From contig JAIDPP010000320.1 of the NCBI GenBank assembly GCA_029062725.1, forward strand, positions 1 through 13,632: a stretch of DNA of 13,632 nt, written 5' to 3'. The translations under genes were made by a program, and so were the position numbers. The notes under the pieces are model-generated. The model was not told the origin of the DNA and did no database searches. It saw nothing but the letters and a program-made list of their open reading frames with translations. Positions 5,768 through 13,632 of this stretch are shown here, piece by piece; position 1 is the first letter of the stretch, and each line of letters begins with the position of its first letter. Origin of the DNA: Muribaculaceae bacterium. GTDB taxonomy: Bacteria; Bacteroidota; Bacteroidia; Bacteroidales; Muribaculaceae.

Positions 5768-8191
5768 ATGAATTTCAATTTCAGACATAACCTTCGTAAT
5801 TTCCTCACAATCGGACTCATGTTCTTAGCGGTTTCTGCAGTGGCGATGACCGACGACGAGGTGATAACATATATCCGGACGCAGTCGGCAAACGGCAAGA
5901 CCGAGCAGCAGATAGGCCAGGAACTGATGGCCCGGGGCGTAAGACCCGACCAGGTGAAGCGCATCAAGGCTAAATACCAGAAGGAGGGCACCAATGTGGC
6001 CGGAACCACTTCGTCGGCCCAGAGCGCCGCTCTGATCGACAACGGCCGCGACCAGGTGATCGAGACTCAGACCATCGATACCACAGTGATCGACGTCAAC
6101 AATCCCGAGCAGAATCAGCAGGCTATGGAGGTGTATGGACATGACCTCTTCAATTCCCGCTCTCTGACCTTCGAGCCGAACAAGAACCTCGCCACTCCGA
6201 AAAACTACCGGCTCGGCCCCGGCGATGAGGTGATTATCGATATCTGGGGCGCCGCCGAGGACCATATCCGCGAGCAGATCTCCCCGGAGGGGAGCATCAT
6301 GATTTCCCGCCTCGGACCGGTATATCTCAACGGAAAGACAATCGATGAAGCCAACAGCTATATCCGGAACCTGTTCGCCCGGAAATATGCCGGAGTCGGC
6401 AATGACCAGACTGACGTCAGCGTAAACCTCGGCGATGTCCGCTCAATACAGATCGATATCATGGGTGAGGTCAGCACTCCGGGGTCTTTCCGGATGTCGC
6501 CCTTCTCCACTGTCTTCCATGCCTTATATAATGCCGGTGGAATCAACAATATCGGTTCGATGCGTAATATTTACGTGATGCGCAACGGCAAGCGGGTGGC
6601 TACCGTCGATATCTATGACTATCTCTTTAAAGGGAAACAGACAGGAAACATACGTCTTCAGGAGGGAGACGTGATCATCGTGCCCCCCTACGAGCAGGTG
6701 GTCAATATCTCCGGTAACGTGAAACGTCCGATGTATTATGAAGTGAAACCGGGCGAGACCGTGGCTTCCCTTCTCGAATATGCCGGGGGATTCTCGGGCG
6801 ACGCCTATTCAGGAATGGTGCGCCTGTCGCGTCAGAACGGCGCCGAAAACGAACTCTACAATATCGAAAGCGACGAGTTTTCCTCCTATCGACTCAAGGA
6901 TGGCGATGTGGGGACTGTCGGGGAGGTGCTCGACCGTTACACAAACCGTGTGGAGCTGAAGGGTGCCGTCAACCGTCCCGGTCTTTACGCCATGAGCAAC
7001 AAAGCGACGACCGTCCGTGAGTTAATCAATATGGCCGAAGGGCTCACCGATGACGCCTATCAGGGGCGCGCGCTCCTATACCGTCAGGGACCCGACCTCA
7101 CCCTCGAGGTGATACCATTCGACCTTGCCGCGGTCATGGCCGGGACTGCCGCCGACATCACGTTGCAGAAAAACGACGTGATAGAGATTTCCAGTGTTCA
7201 GATGATGGAGGAGAGAGGAGATTTCACTATCGAAGGGATGGTGACCAATCCCGGTAACTATTCATATATGGCCAATACCTCGGTGGAGGATCTCATCCTC
7301 CGCGCCGGCGGCCTACGTGAAGGAGCCTCCACAGCAAGAATTGATATCTCCCGACGTATCGTGAACCCGTCGTCGGTTTATGAGACGCAGCAGTTAGCAG
7401 AGATTTTCACGATAAACCTTGTCTCAGGCTTAGGCCAGAAACGGAATCCGGGTCAGGAATTCATCCTTAAACCCTACGACCATGTGACTGTACGCCGTGC
7501 ACCGGGATATGCTGCCCAGAAAACAGTGAGGGTCAGTGGTGAGGTACTCTTCCCGGGAAATTATACTCTTGAAACCCGCAACGAGCGCCTAAGCAGTCTC
7601 GTCGAGCGGGCCGGAGGAGTAATTTCAGGATCATATCTGAAGGGAGCCTATCTGAAGAGAAAACTCTCTGCCGATGAAGTCGAGGCCCGAAGAAACGTGA
7701 TAAGGCTCGCTTCGCAGAATCAGGAGGGCACGGATTCCATCTCCGTAGCCAAACTGAATATCGATACCATCTACAACGTGGGGATCAACCTCCCTCTCGC
7801 TCTTTCCAAACCGGGGTCGGACTATGACCTTGTCCTTCAGGACGGCGACCAGCTGTTTATCCCGGAATTTCAGAGCACTGTCAAGATTGCAGGAGATGTG
7901 ATGTATCCCAATACGGTAGTATATCAGCCGGGACAGAAGGTTTCATATTATATCAATCAGGCCGGTGGATACGGCAACACGGCTAAAAAGAGCAAATGCT
8001 TCATTGTATATATGAACGGCGAGGTGGCGAAAGTCGGTAGGAAAACTGTCGTCGAGCCCGGAGCCACGATCATCGTGCCTTCGAAAGAGCCTTCCAACGG
8101 TCAGAGCTGGGAAAAGATCCTGACTTTCGTCTCCGGATTCGGCTCAGTAGCCACAATGGCCGCTACGGTAGCCTCCCTATTCAGAAAATAA
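5768..8191 (+). CDS. SLBB-domain polysaccharide export protein (Wza-like)
   Basis: An 807-residue envelope protein of the outer-membrane polysaccharide export family. The start at 5768 is chosen over the in-frame TTG at 5693: it has an AGGA 7 nt upstream, opens a clear signal peptide (residues 1 to about 26, ending FLAVSAVA), and the TTG overlaps the predicted -7 promoter element. A small helical domain follows (about 27-72), then the Poly_export domain (about 140-225, YRLGPGDEVIIDIWG). Six SLBB/soluble-ligand-binding repeats begin near residues 226, 310, 393, 484, 584 and 703, each with a GxVxxPG-like turn and an AGG(x)-type motif. The end is a hydrophobic helix (about 780-805). It is about twice the length of E. 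coli Wza and lacks a lipobox cysteine. It probably forms the translocon with the next gene product, a Wzz protein. Confidence 0.92.
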   Translation: MNFNFRHNLRNFLTIGLMFLAVSAVAMTDDEVITYIRTQSANGKTEQQIGQELMARGVRPDQVKRIKAKYQKEGTNVAGTTSSAQSAALIDNGRDQVIETQTIDTTVIDVNNPEQNQQAMEVYGHDLFNSRSLTFEPNKNLATPKNYRLGPGDEVIIDIWGAAEDHIREQISPEGSIMISRLGPVYLNGKTIDEANSYIRNLFARKYAGVGNDQTDVSVNLGDVRSIQIDIMGEVSTPGSFRMSPFSTVFHALYNAGGINNIGSMRNIYVMRNGKRVATVDIYDYLFKGKQTGNIRLQEGDVIIVPPYEQVVNISGNVKRPMYYEVKPGETVASLLEYAGGFSGDAYSGMVRLSRQNGAENELYNIESDEFSSYRLKDGDVGTVGEVLDRYTNRVELKGAVNRPGLYAMSNKATTVRELINMAEGLTDDAYQGRALLYRQGPDLTLEVIPFDLAAVMAGTAADITLQKNDVIEISSVQMMEERGDFTIEGMVTNPGNYSYMANTSVEDLILRAGGLREGASTARIDISRRIVNPSSVYETQQLAEIFTINLVSGLGQKRNPGQEFILKPYDHVTVRRAPGYAAQKTVRVSGEVLFPGNYTLETRNERLSSLVERAGGVISGSYLKGAYLKRKLSADEVEARRNVIRLASQNQEGTDSISVAKLNIDTIYNVGINLPLALSKPGSDYDLVLQDGDQLFIPEFQSTVKIAGDVMYPNTVVYQPGQKVSYYINQAGGYGNTAKKSKCFIVYMNGEVAKVGRKTVVEPGATIIVPSKEPSNGQSWEKILTFVSGFGSVATMAATVASLFRK

Positions 8192-8209
8192 TCACGTCAT
8201 AAACAGGGA

Positions 8210-8236
8210 TTCCCCACAACCGCAAATGCGGGGGAA
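8210..8236 (+). repeat. Intercistronic hairpin
   Basis: TTCCCC (8210-8215) and GGGGAA (8231-8236) bracket CGCA/TGCG, forming a stem with a 5-nt bulge on the left arm between the SLBB and Wzz genes. There is no following T-run, so it is more likely an mRNA processing or stability element than a terminator. Its function is unknown. Confidence 0.35.
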
Positions 8237-8253
8237 CTGCAACACCTTACGAA

Positions 8254-9393
8254 ATGTCAGAACAGAACTATAACGACAAGGAGATGGAAGAGAAGGAGAT
8301 CGATCTCCTCGAAATCGTCAGGATGATATGGAAGCGGAAGAAGACGATAGGACTCTGGTGTCTGGCCGGCGCCCTGCTCGGCTTAGTGGTCGCTTTCAGC
8401 ATCCCGAGGGAATATGACACGAGCGTGAAACTGGCTCCCGAATCTTCCGACGGAAAGGGAGGATCAAGCAACCTCGGGGCTTTGGCAGCCATGGCAGGCG
8501 TAAGCCTCGGCTCTTCGGGCGCAGATGCTGTGTCTCCGCAGCTTTATCCCGACATAATGAAGTCTGTACCCTTCAATCTTTCCCTTCTTGACATTCCCGT
8601 GACGGATAAGGAGGGGAAAAGGACCTTCACAGTAGCGGAATATCTTCAGAACGACGTCAAATCCCCCTGGTGGAGCGCGATCACCGGACTTCCCGGTCAA
8701 ATCCTCGGTGCCCTCTCATCCGGCGACAAAGAGAAGGAGGTAGAGGTAGAGACACCGGACGGGGCAACCGTTATCCGTCTCTCCAATGAGCAGGCTGACC
8801 TTATTCGCGCCCTTAACGGGGCGATCACTCCCTCGGTCGATATCAAGACAAATGTGGTCACAATCAAAGTCCGGATGCAGGATCCGATGGTCTCGGCGAT
8901 TCTGGCCGATTCCGTGGCGAGCCGCCTGAAGGAGTATGTGACAGACTACCGTACCAACAAGGCTCGCAAGGATCTTGAATATGTGGAGAAGCTTAATGCC
9001 GAGGCTAAGGAAACCTATTACGCCGCGCAGCAGAAATATGCCAATTATCTCGACACGCATCAGGGAATCGTATTATATTCTGCGCAGACAATGCGCGACC
9101 GTCTGGAGAATGAGACGCAGCTTGCCTTCAATCTCTTCAACCAGACCTCCCAGCAACTCCAGATGGCAAAAGCCAAGGTGCAGGAACAGACTCCTGTCTA
9201 TGCCACTATAGAGCCGGCTACCGTCCCCATCAAACCATCGGCTCCAAGGAAGCCGATGATTCTGATCGGATTCATTTTCCTCGCTTTCGCAGCCTCCGTG
9301 GCATGGATTCTATTCATCCAGCCTAATATTAGGAAAATCAAGGAAGAAAACGAGGCGGAAAAAGCAATTGTGAAGACGGAGGACTCTGTTTAA
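8254..9393 (+). CDS. Wzz-family polysaccharide chain-length/co-polymerase protein
   Basis: A 379-residue inner-membrane protein with the Wzz layout: a cytoplasmic N-terminus containing EIDLLEIVRMIWKRKK (residues 15-30), TM1 about 31-50, a large periplasmic region, and TM2 about 335-355 preceded by the proline-rich motif ATVPIKPSAPRKP (322-334). The periplasmic part is helical, with coiled-coil-like stretches around 235-310. No Walker-A tyrosine-kinase domain follows TM2; the tail is only about 25 charged residues, so this is Wzz-type rather than a full Wzc. A glycine/serine/alanine-rich low-complexity stretch lies at 67-92. Such proteins set polymer length and bridge the polymerase to the export protein encoded just upstream (62-bp gap, same transcript likely). 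Confidence 0.9.
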   Translation: MSEQNYNDKEMEEKEIDLLEIVRMIWKRKKTIGLWCLAGALLGLVVAFSIPREYDTSVKLAPESSDGKGGSSNLGALAAMAGVSLGSSGADAVSPQLYPDIMKSVPFNLSLLDIPVTDKEGKRTFTVAEYLQNDVKSPWWSAITGLPGQILGALSSGDKEKEVEVETPDGATVIRLSNEQADLIRALNGAITPSVDIKTNVVTIKVRMQDPMVSAILADSVASRLKEYVTDYRTNKARKDLEYVEKLNAEAKETYYAAQQKYANYLDTHQGIVLYSAQTMRDRLENETQLAFNLFNQTSQQLQMAKAKVQEQTPVYATIEPATVPIKPSAPRKPMILIGFIFLAFAASVAWILFIQPNIRKIKEENEAEKAIVKTEDSV

Positions 9394-9413
9394 TATATTT
9401 GATGTTTAACATC
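9394..9413 (+). promoter_or_regulatory. Possible promoter element and small dyad before the M23 gene
   Basis: TATATTTG (9394-9401) matches TAnnTTTG just after the Wzz stop, and ATTG lies 23 nt upstream, a little too far for a good -33 element. It is followed by GATGT-TTA-ACATC (9401-9413) and a short T-rich run. The same sequence could therefore be a weak terminator for wzz or a promoter for the peptidase gene; I cannot decide. Confidence 0.3.
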
Positions 9414-9450
9414 TTTTATTGAATGTGGTCTAAACCTCCGCGCACACCGG

Positions 9451-10497
9451 ATGTCAATTTTTAATATGACTTCAATCAGAATATATATCACGCTTATAAT
9501 TTGCCTTCTTCTTTCTCAGGGAGGAAAGGCACAGAATATTTCCGACGCTCTTGACGGCATCCTTTCAATTATGACCGACGATGGCGTCGATCTTGACCGT
9601 ATGGCGGCCTCTATGGCCGGAGAACCGGATTTCGACAGTATGATCTCGGCGATGTCCTCTCCCTCTTCCTCCTCCGCCACTGTGGATCTTGATCTTCTGG
9701 CGGCGTCAATGAGCCGTGGCGGCTCCCGTTATTCTGATGCGGCGGTCAGAAATACGCTCAGTTTCCTTTCTGATGCATATTCATATCCGGCTCAAGGGAG
9801 GGCCGGATATTTCAGAGGTTATTCTAATCCGTCGATCGCCGGGGGAGCCGTGCTGCCCGTAGCCGGAATAATAACCTCTCGCTTCGGCTACCGTCCGGCG
9901 TTCCGCAGAATGCATAAGGGAGTGGATATCGCACTTCAGGTGGGCGATACTGTAGTGGCGGCTCTTGACGGCACAGTGGAGCGCGTATCGAACGATCCGC
10001 ATGGCTACGGAGTATTCGTCTGCCTCCGCCATTCCGATGGAATGGAGACCAGATATGCGCATCTAAGCCGTGCGCTGGTAGTTCCCGGCATGAGGGTGAT
10101 GGCCGGCGAACCTCTTGCTTTGGGTGGCAACACGGGCAATTCCACCGGCCCGCATCTCCATTTCGAGACGCGCGTGCAAGGAACTGCCGTGGATCCGACC
10201 TCGATGTTCGATTTCTCCATGCCCTCAGGAATGACGCGACACCGCTCGCTGGCGGCTCTCGATTCGGAAAATCCACGTCATGCTGTCAACATGTATCCCG
10301 CGTCCTATGGCTCCGCAAATCCCGCCGCCGGAGCGGCGCTGGCACAACGGGAGAAATCTACATATATAGTAAGGACAGGCGATACCGTCGCTTCCGTAGC
10401 ACGAAAAAACGGAATCTCTGTCCTCACTCTTTGCAGATTGAATATGCTTTCTTCCGATTCCCGACTTACTCCGGGAACCATGCTCAAGATACGTTAA
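9451..10497 (+). CDS. Secreted M23 peptidase with C-terminal LysM
   Basis: A 348-residue exported protein. The N-terminal signal peptide spans residues 1-27 (hydrophobic core IYITLIICLLL, cut likely after GGKA). An in-frame ATG at 9466 (residue 6) is an equally plausible start. The lysostaphin-type zinc peptidase domain runs about 135-250. Its metal and catalytic residues are present: H155 and D159 (HKGVD), H204 (RYAHL), and H235/H237 (GPHLHFE), so it should be an active peptidoglycan endopeptidase. A LysM domain at 304-348 (YIVRTGDTVASVARKNGIS) would anchor it to peptidoglycan. The linker after the signal peptide holds two copies of VDLDxxAASM (46-55 and 78-87). It follows wzz by 57 bp in the same direction, suggesting a role in opening or remodelling the wall around the exporter. 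That link is inference. Confidence 0.92.
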   Translation: MSIFNMTSIRIYITLIICLLLSQGGKAQNISDALDGILSIMTDDGVDLDRMAASMAGEPDFDSMISAMSSPSSSSATVDLDLLAASMSRGGSRYSDAAVRNTLSFLSDAYSYPAQGRAGYFRGYSNPSIAGGAVLPVAGIITSRFGYRPAFRRMHKGVDIALQVGDTVVAALDGTVERVSNDPHGYGVFVCLRHSDGMETRYAHLSRALVVPGMRVMAGEPLALGGNTGNSTGPHLHFETRVQGTAVDPTSMFDFSMPSGMTRHRSLAALDSENPRHAVNMYPASYGSANPAAGAALAQREKSTYIVRTGDTVASVARKNGISVLTLCRLNMLSSDSRLTPGTMLKIR

Positions 10498-10500
10498 TTT

Positions 10501-12120
10501 TTACCGGTCGCCTACCGTAGTTCCGATAAGTTCCAACAGCCGCGGAAGAGCCTCCTCGGTCGGGATATTCTTTATAACAAGTTCCTTCCCTTTATATAGG
10601 CTCACTCTTCCGGGTCCGGCTCCGACATATCCGTAATCGGCGTCGGCCATCTCGCCGGGACCGTTTACTATACATCCCATCACCCCTATCTTAAGCCCCT
10701 TCAGTTCCTTTGTGGCTTCCTTGACCTCCTTCAACGTATTCTGGAGGTCGAAGAGGGTGCGTCCGCATCCGGGGCAGGCGATATATTCGGTCTTGCTCAT
10801 GCGCAGACGCGCGGCCTGAAGTATATCCAACTCGAGATCGCCGAGCACATCTTCGCCGAACGCCGGTGCCACTATCTCTATTCCGCTGCCATAACCGTTA
10901 AGAAGCATGACGCCGAAATCGGCGGCTGCCTTTATGCGGAGTGTGTCAAGGTCGGTGTCTTCGTAACGCAGCCGCAGGATCATGGGATTGTGGAAGCCCG
11001 CGGCCACGAAACGGTCGATATACGACATTATCTCCCCCGGCGCGTTGCGATGACGCGAGGTAATTGTAAGCGGACCGCTGAACTCCGGATTCTTTACCGG
11101 CATAGAGGCGTCAGTCAGAAAAAATATTGCCTTTGGCCGGTCGGCATGCATGGCGATTATCTTATCCTCATAGCCGGTCAACCTGTCGAGGCTGTCACGG
11201 CTCGCTCCCTCGACTACCTTCTCCGGTTCTTTTATGGGTGTATGCCCTTCGCGGGCTGCGATGTAGTCGCGTAGCATACGTGCTACCGGAATCTCCCTCT
11301 CCGGATCCTCCGACAAAGATACGCGGATTGTATCCCCCAACCCTTCGGCAAGGAGGGCGCCGATACCAAGGGCGCTCTTGATGCGACCATCCTCAGCGTC
11401 GCCTGCTTCGGTCACTCCCAAATGCAACGGATAATCCATTCCCTCGCTCTCCATTGCCTTGACAAGAAGCCTGACCGTCTCGGTCATTACGCAGGTGTTG
11501 GAGGCTTTTATGGAGATCACGATATCATGAAAATCTACCTTCCTACAGATTCGCAGGTATTCCATCACCGATTCCACCATCCCCGCCGGGGTGTCGCCGT
11601 AGCGGCTCATTATGCGGTCGGAGAGCGACCCGTGGTTTACCCCCAGGCGGATCGAGACTCCGTTGGAGCGGCATTTCTCAAGAAAGGGTATAAGAGCACG
11701 CGAAATCTTTTCTATCTCTTCGGCATACTCCTGATCGGTAAACTCAAGTTTACGGAACGTGCGTGCCGCATCGACGAAGTTTCCGGGATTGATGCGTACC
11801 TTATCGGCAGTATCCGCGGCGGCGAAGGCGGCGTTAGGATTGAAATGGACATCGGCCGAAAGGGGCACCTGGCAACCTGAGGCGCGCAAGGCCTTCCTTA
11901 TCTTACCCAAAGATTCCGCCTCACGGACACCCTGGGTGGTGAGACGCACGAGTTCGCCTCCCTCTTCATAAATGCGTCGGGTCTGGGCGATGCTCCCCTC
12001 TATATCGTTGGTTGAGGTGTTGGTCATCGACTGAAGGCGCACGGGATTTTCACCTCCGATGCCGATATTCCCTACCTTCACGGCGCGGCTGCGGCGCCGT
12101 CTGTAATTATATCTGCTCAT
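10501..12120 (-). CDS. ispG: 4-hydroxy-3-methylbut-2-enyl diphosphate synthase (IspG/GcpE)
   Basis: A 539-residue enzyme of the MEP isoprenoid pathway. It converts methylerythritol cyclodiphosphate to HMBPP with a [4Fe-4S] cluster. The TIM-barrel part begins with VKVGNIGIGGENPVRLQSMT (residues 15-33). Cluster ligands C449 and C452 (CPGCG) and C483 (GCIVNGPGE), with the conserved glutamate E490, lie in the C-terminal domain. At 539 residues it is longer than E. coli IspG (about 370), because Bacteroidota and plant enzymes carry an extra central domain, seen here at about 295-420. The gene starts 4 bp behind the PAP2 stop, so it is probably cotranscribed with it, and it ends 3 bp from the convergent peptidase gene. 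Its product feeds undecaprenyl phosphate and menaquinone synthesis. Confidence 0.96.
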   Translation of the reverse strand: MSRYNYRRRRSRAVKVGNIGIGGENPVRLQSMTNTSTNDIEGSIAQTRRIYEEGGELVRLTTQGVREAESLGKIRKALRASGCQVPLSADVHFNPNAAFAAADTADKVRINPGNFVDAARTFRKLEFTDQEYAEEIEKISRALIPFLEKCRSNGVSIRLGVNHGSLSDRIMSRYGDTPAGMVESVMEYLRICRKVDFHDIVISIKASNTCVMTETVRLLVKAMESEGMDYPLHLGVTEAGDAEDGRIKSALGIGALLAEGLGDTIRVSLSEDPEREIPVARMLRDYIAAREGHTPIKEPEKVVEGASRDSLDRLTGYEDKIIAMHADRPKAIFFLTDASMPVKNPEFSGPLTITSRHRNAPGEIMSYIDRFVAAGFHNPMILRLRYEDTDLDTLRIKAAADFGVMLLNGYGSGIEIVAPAFGEDVLGDLELDILQAARLRMSKTEYIACPGCGRTLFDLQNTLKEVKEATKELKGLKIGVMGCIVNGPGEMADADYGYVGAGPGRVSLYKGKELVIKNIPTEEALPRLLELIGTTVGDR

Positions 12121-12124
12121 TGAA

Positions 12125-12976
12125 CTATCTTATCATTGTCATGAAGAAAACCGAAAGAAACCCGACGGCATATCCCGCAAGCACCTGCGCGGCAGTATGG
12201 CGTCCGAGCCATACACGGGCGGAACCCAACAGACCGCAGGCCGCAATCCAGATGATGAGCCACGCCCAGATGCCGGGCTGAGGATTGGCTTCGTGCATTA
12301 TCCGGATGAGCATGGCCGCGATGCCGGCAATCGCGGCGGAATGGGCGCTGATCTTCCAGCGGAAATTGATGACAAGGTTGACAAGACCTGCCACAGCACC
12401 TCCTATAAAGAACATCACGAACCACATCGGAGCATGCTTGAAATACATGAAGAGACCCGTACCGCCCATACAGAGGATGGTGATGATATAGGGTATCAGA
12501 CGCTCTTTGCGTCCGTTAAGCCCAAGATCATCGACAAGCCCCATACGCTTCAGCAGAACCACCAGCAGGGCCGGTATCCCCACGTTTATAGCCGCTACGA
12601 TCAGCGTGAAATTGAGCTTCGTGGAGAAGGTCATGAAATCCAGGATCGAAAGGTTGAAGGCCAGCAACGTCCCGAACACCGGCATAAGCAAAGGAACGAG
12701 TATCCATGAAAGAGCCGTAGAAAAAACGTCGAAAAAACGTTCCCACTCTCCGGGATCATAGACAGGTAGCTTTTCCTGAGCCGGAATTCCTAAGATCGGA
12801 CTCTTCCTCTCTTCTGTTTCAGAGGAGGTTTTTGCATCGCTATCCTCTTCTTTCCCATTTTCTTTTCCCCCGAGGAAGAGGGAACCGTTCCCGGGTCCTT
12901 CCCCTCCCGTATTGTTGTCATTATCCTCATCTCCGAGTGGAGATTTGGGATAATAGGATGATGTGTCTATCTTCAT
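12125..12976 (-). CDS. PAP2-superfamily membrane protein with acidic N-terminal tail
   Basis: A 283-residue protein. The first about 75 residues are hydrophilic and acidic, low-complexity (Asp, Glu, Gly, Asn, Ser, Lys) and likely disordered. From residue 85 there are about six hydrophobic segments. PAP2-type motifs follow in order: K157-ERLIP (reduced motif 1), I-S210-A-H212-S (motif 2), and S252-A-R254-VWLGRH260-TAAQ (motif 3). H212, R254 and H260 correspond to the catalytic core. The acidic residue usually following motif 3 (H-x3-D) is Q264, a substitution that may be common in this lineage. The likely activity is dephosphorylation of a lipid phosphate or isoprenyl diphosphate at the membrane, but the substrate is unknown. 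It is followed after 4 bp by ispG. The annotated start is the first ATG of the frame; a later start within the tail is possible. Confidence 0.82.
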   Translation of the reverse strand: MKIDTSSYYPKSPLGDEDNDNNTGGEGPGNGSLFLGGKENGKEEDSDAKTSSETEERKSPILGIPAQEKLPVYDPGEWERFFDVFSTALSWILVPLLMPVFGTLLAFNLSILDFMTFSTKLNFTLIVAAINVGIPALLVVLLKRMGLVDDLGLNGRKERLIPYIITILCMGGTGLFMYFKHAPMWFVMFFIGGAVAGLVNLVINFRWKISAHSAAIAGIAAMLIRIMHEANPQPGIWAWLIIWIAACGLLGSARVWLGRHTAAQVLAGYAVGFLSVFFMTMIR

Positions 12977-13052
12977 AATCTTAAATTCTTTATTTCTCCT
13001 CTATCTTATCTGATCTTTCCGGACATCTTTCATACCGGACGCCGCTTGCGGG

Positions 13053-13632
13053 CTATACGTTCTGACGCCGCAGGACCGTTTGGAATTTCACAGGTACGGG
13101 AGTCTCGAAGTGCATGTCTTTCTTTGTGACTGGATGGGCGAAACGCAACGTCCGGGCATGGAGTGCGAGACGATGAAGCGGACTCTTCTTAGCCCCGTAT
13201 TTACGGTCGCCGCTGATGGGATGGCCAAGATCGGAAGCATGGACGCGGATCTGATTCTTGCGTCCGGTATCGAGAGAGAACTGAGCCAGGGTAAGGTTGT
13301 TGCCGCGGTCAAGCACTTTATAATGTGTCACGGCGATACGTCCCTCGTAAGGATTGTCGGTAGAATAGACCACAAACTGGGAGTTCTCGGCAAGCCGGCT
13401 CTTGACAAATCCTTCGTCTTGCTCCAAATATCCTTCGAGGACGGCCACATAAAGACGCTGGAGGATGACGTTGTTCCAGTTATGGCGCAGCACTTCCTGA
13501 GCCTCCGCCGACTTGGCGAACATCATAAGTCCGGAAGTGTCGCGGTCAAGACGATGCACGATAAAAAGTTTGTTACGCGGGTCAACCTCCTTTACATAAT
13601 TCCTCACTATATCGTATGCATTGGTCTCCTTC
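13053..13632 (-). CDS. RluA-family RNA pseudouridine synthase, 5' end beyond window
   Basis: The frame stays open to the right edge. In-frame codons before the GTG at 13607 read KETNAYDI, so the GTG is internal and the true start lies outside the window. The signature HRLDRDTSGLMMFAK carries the catalytic aspartate (HRLD). LYVAVLEGYL, the TGRKNQIRVHASDLGHPISGD block and the C-terminal LHALxL-like stretch (RLALHARTLRFAHP) complete the catalytic domain. The protein converts uridine to pseudouridine in rRNA or tRNA; the exact target (RluA, RluC, RluD-like) cannot be assigned from this part. It lies 76 bp upstream of the PAP2 gene on the same strand. Any N-terminal S4 domain would be off the edge. 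Confidence 0.92.
   Translation of the reverse strand, partial: KETNAYDIVRNYVKEVDPRNKLFIVHRLDRDTSGLMMFAKSAEAQEVLRHNWNNVILQRLYVAVLEGYLEQDEGFVKSRLAENSQFVVYSTDNPYEGRIAVTHYKVLDRGNNLTLAQFSLDTGRKNQIRVHASDLGHPISGDRKYGAKKSPLHRLALHARTLRFAHPVTKKDMHFETPVPVKFQTVLRRQNV

Noticed and set aside
12197..12709. Plus-strand open frame of 170 codons
   Set aside because: It is a shadow of the PAP2 gene on the opposite strand; low-complexity charged translation without motifs.
13605..13607. GTG as the start of the RluA-family gene
   Set aside because: The frame continues upstream to the window edge and this codon is an internal valine just before the HRLD region.
1..13632. CRISPR arrays, insertion sequences, tRNA or rRNA genes
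   Set aside because: No regularly spaced repeats, transposase-like frames, terminal repeats or cloverleaf-like sequences were recognised.

Overview
The window looks like a chromosomal segment of a gut-type Bacteroidota, order Bacteroidales. Muribaculaceae-like is my best guess, but this is inference. Support comes from promoters of the Bacteroides type (TTTG, then 19-21 nt, then TAnnTTTG), a UpxY-type NusG paralogue, a long six-SLBB polysaccharide export protein, and an IspG with the extra central domain typical of this phylum. There are no rRNA or tRNA genes, CRISPR arrays or insertion sequences that I can recognise.

Left part (about 1-3660), an accessory island visibly richer in A+T than the rest. 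All genes are on the minus strand. Reading in the direction of transcription there is a YafQ-type toxin-antitoxin pair (3629-3151). After a 312-bp gap comes a three-gene operon: a 358-residue protein, a 413-residue protein and a DUF262 (GmrS-like) protein that runs off the left edge. The first two overlap by ATGA and the third starts 23 nt after. Both unknown proteins carry an R-x4-H motif of HEPN ribonuclease type near their C-terminus, and the 413-residue protein also has an N-terminal four-cysteine zinc ribbon. This is a candidate multi-gene defence system. It is preceded by a good promoter and a leader of about 160 nt that can fold into a closed multi-helix RNA, with small upstream ORFs, one of them stop-start coupled to the first gene. 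The operon and its leader are the most novel part of the window.

Middle part (3685-10497), a polysaccharide export locus. A UpxY-like antiterminator and UDP-glucose 6-dehydrogenase (ugd) are transcribed leftward. Divergently, an outer-membrane/periplasmic SLBB export protein (Wza-like), a Wzz/Wzc-type chain-length regulator and a secreted M23 peptidase with LysM are transcribed rightward. Together they make a nucleotide-sugar precursor (UDP-glucuronate), control elongation of a polysaccharide transcript, and export the polymer through the envelope. No glycosyltransferases, flippase or polymerase lie in the window.

Right part (10501-13632), housekeeping genes on the minus strand: an RluA-family pseudouridine synthase (5' end beyond the right edge), a PAP2-superfamily membrane protein with a long acidic N-terminal tail, and ispG of the MEP isoprenoid pathway, only 4 bp behind the PAP2 gene. 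ispG converges tail-to-tail with the M23 peptidase gene across 3 bp.
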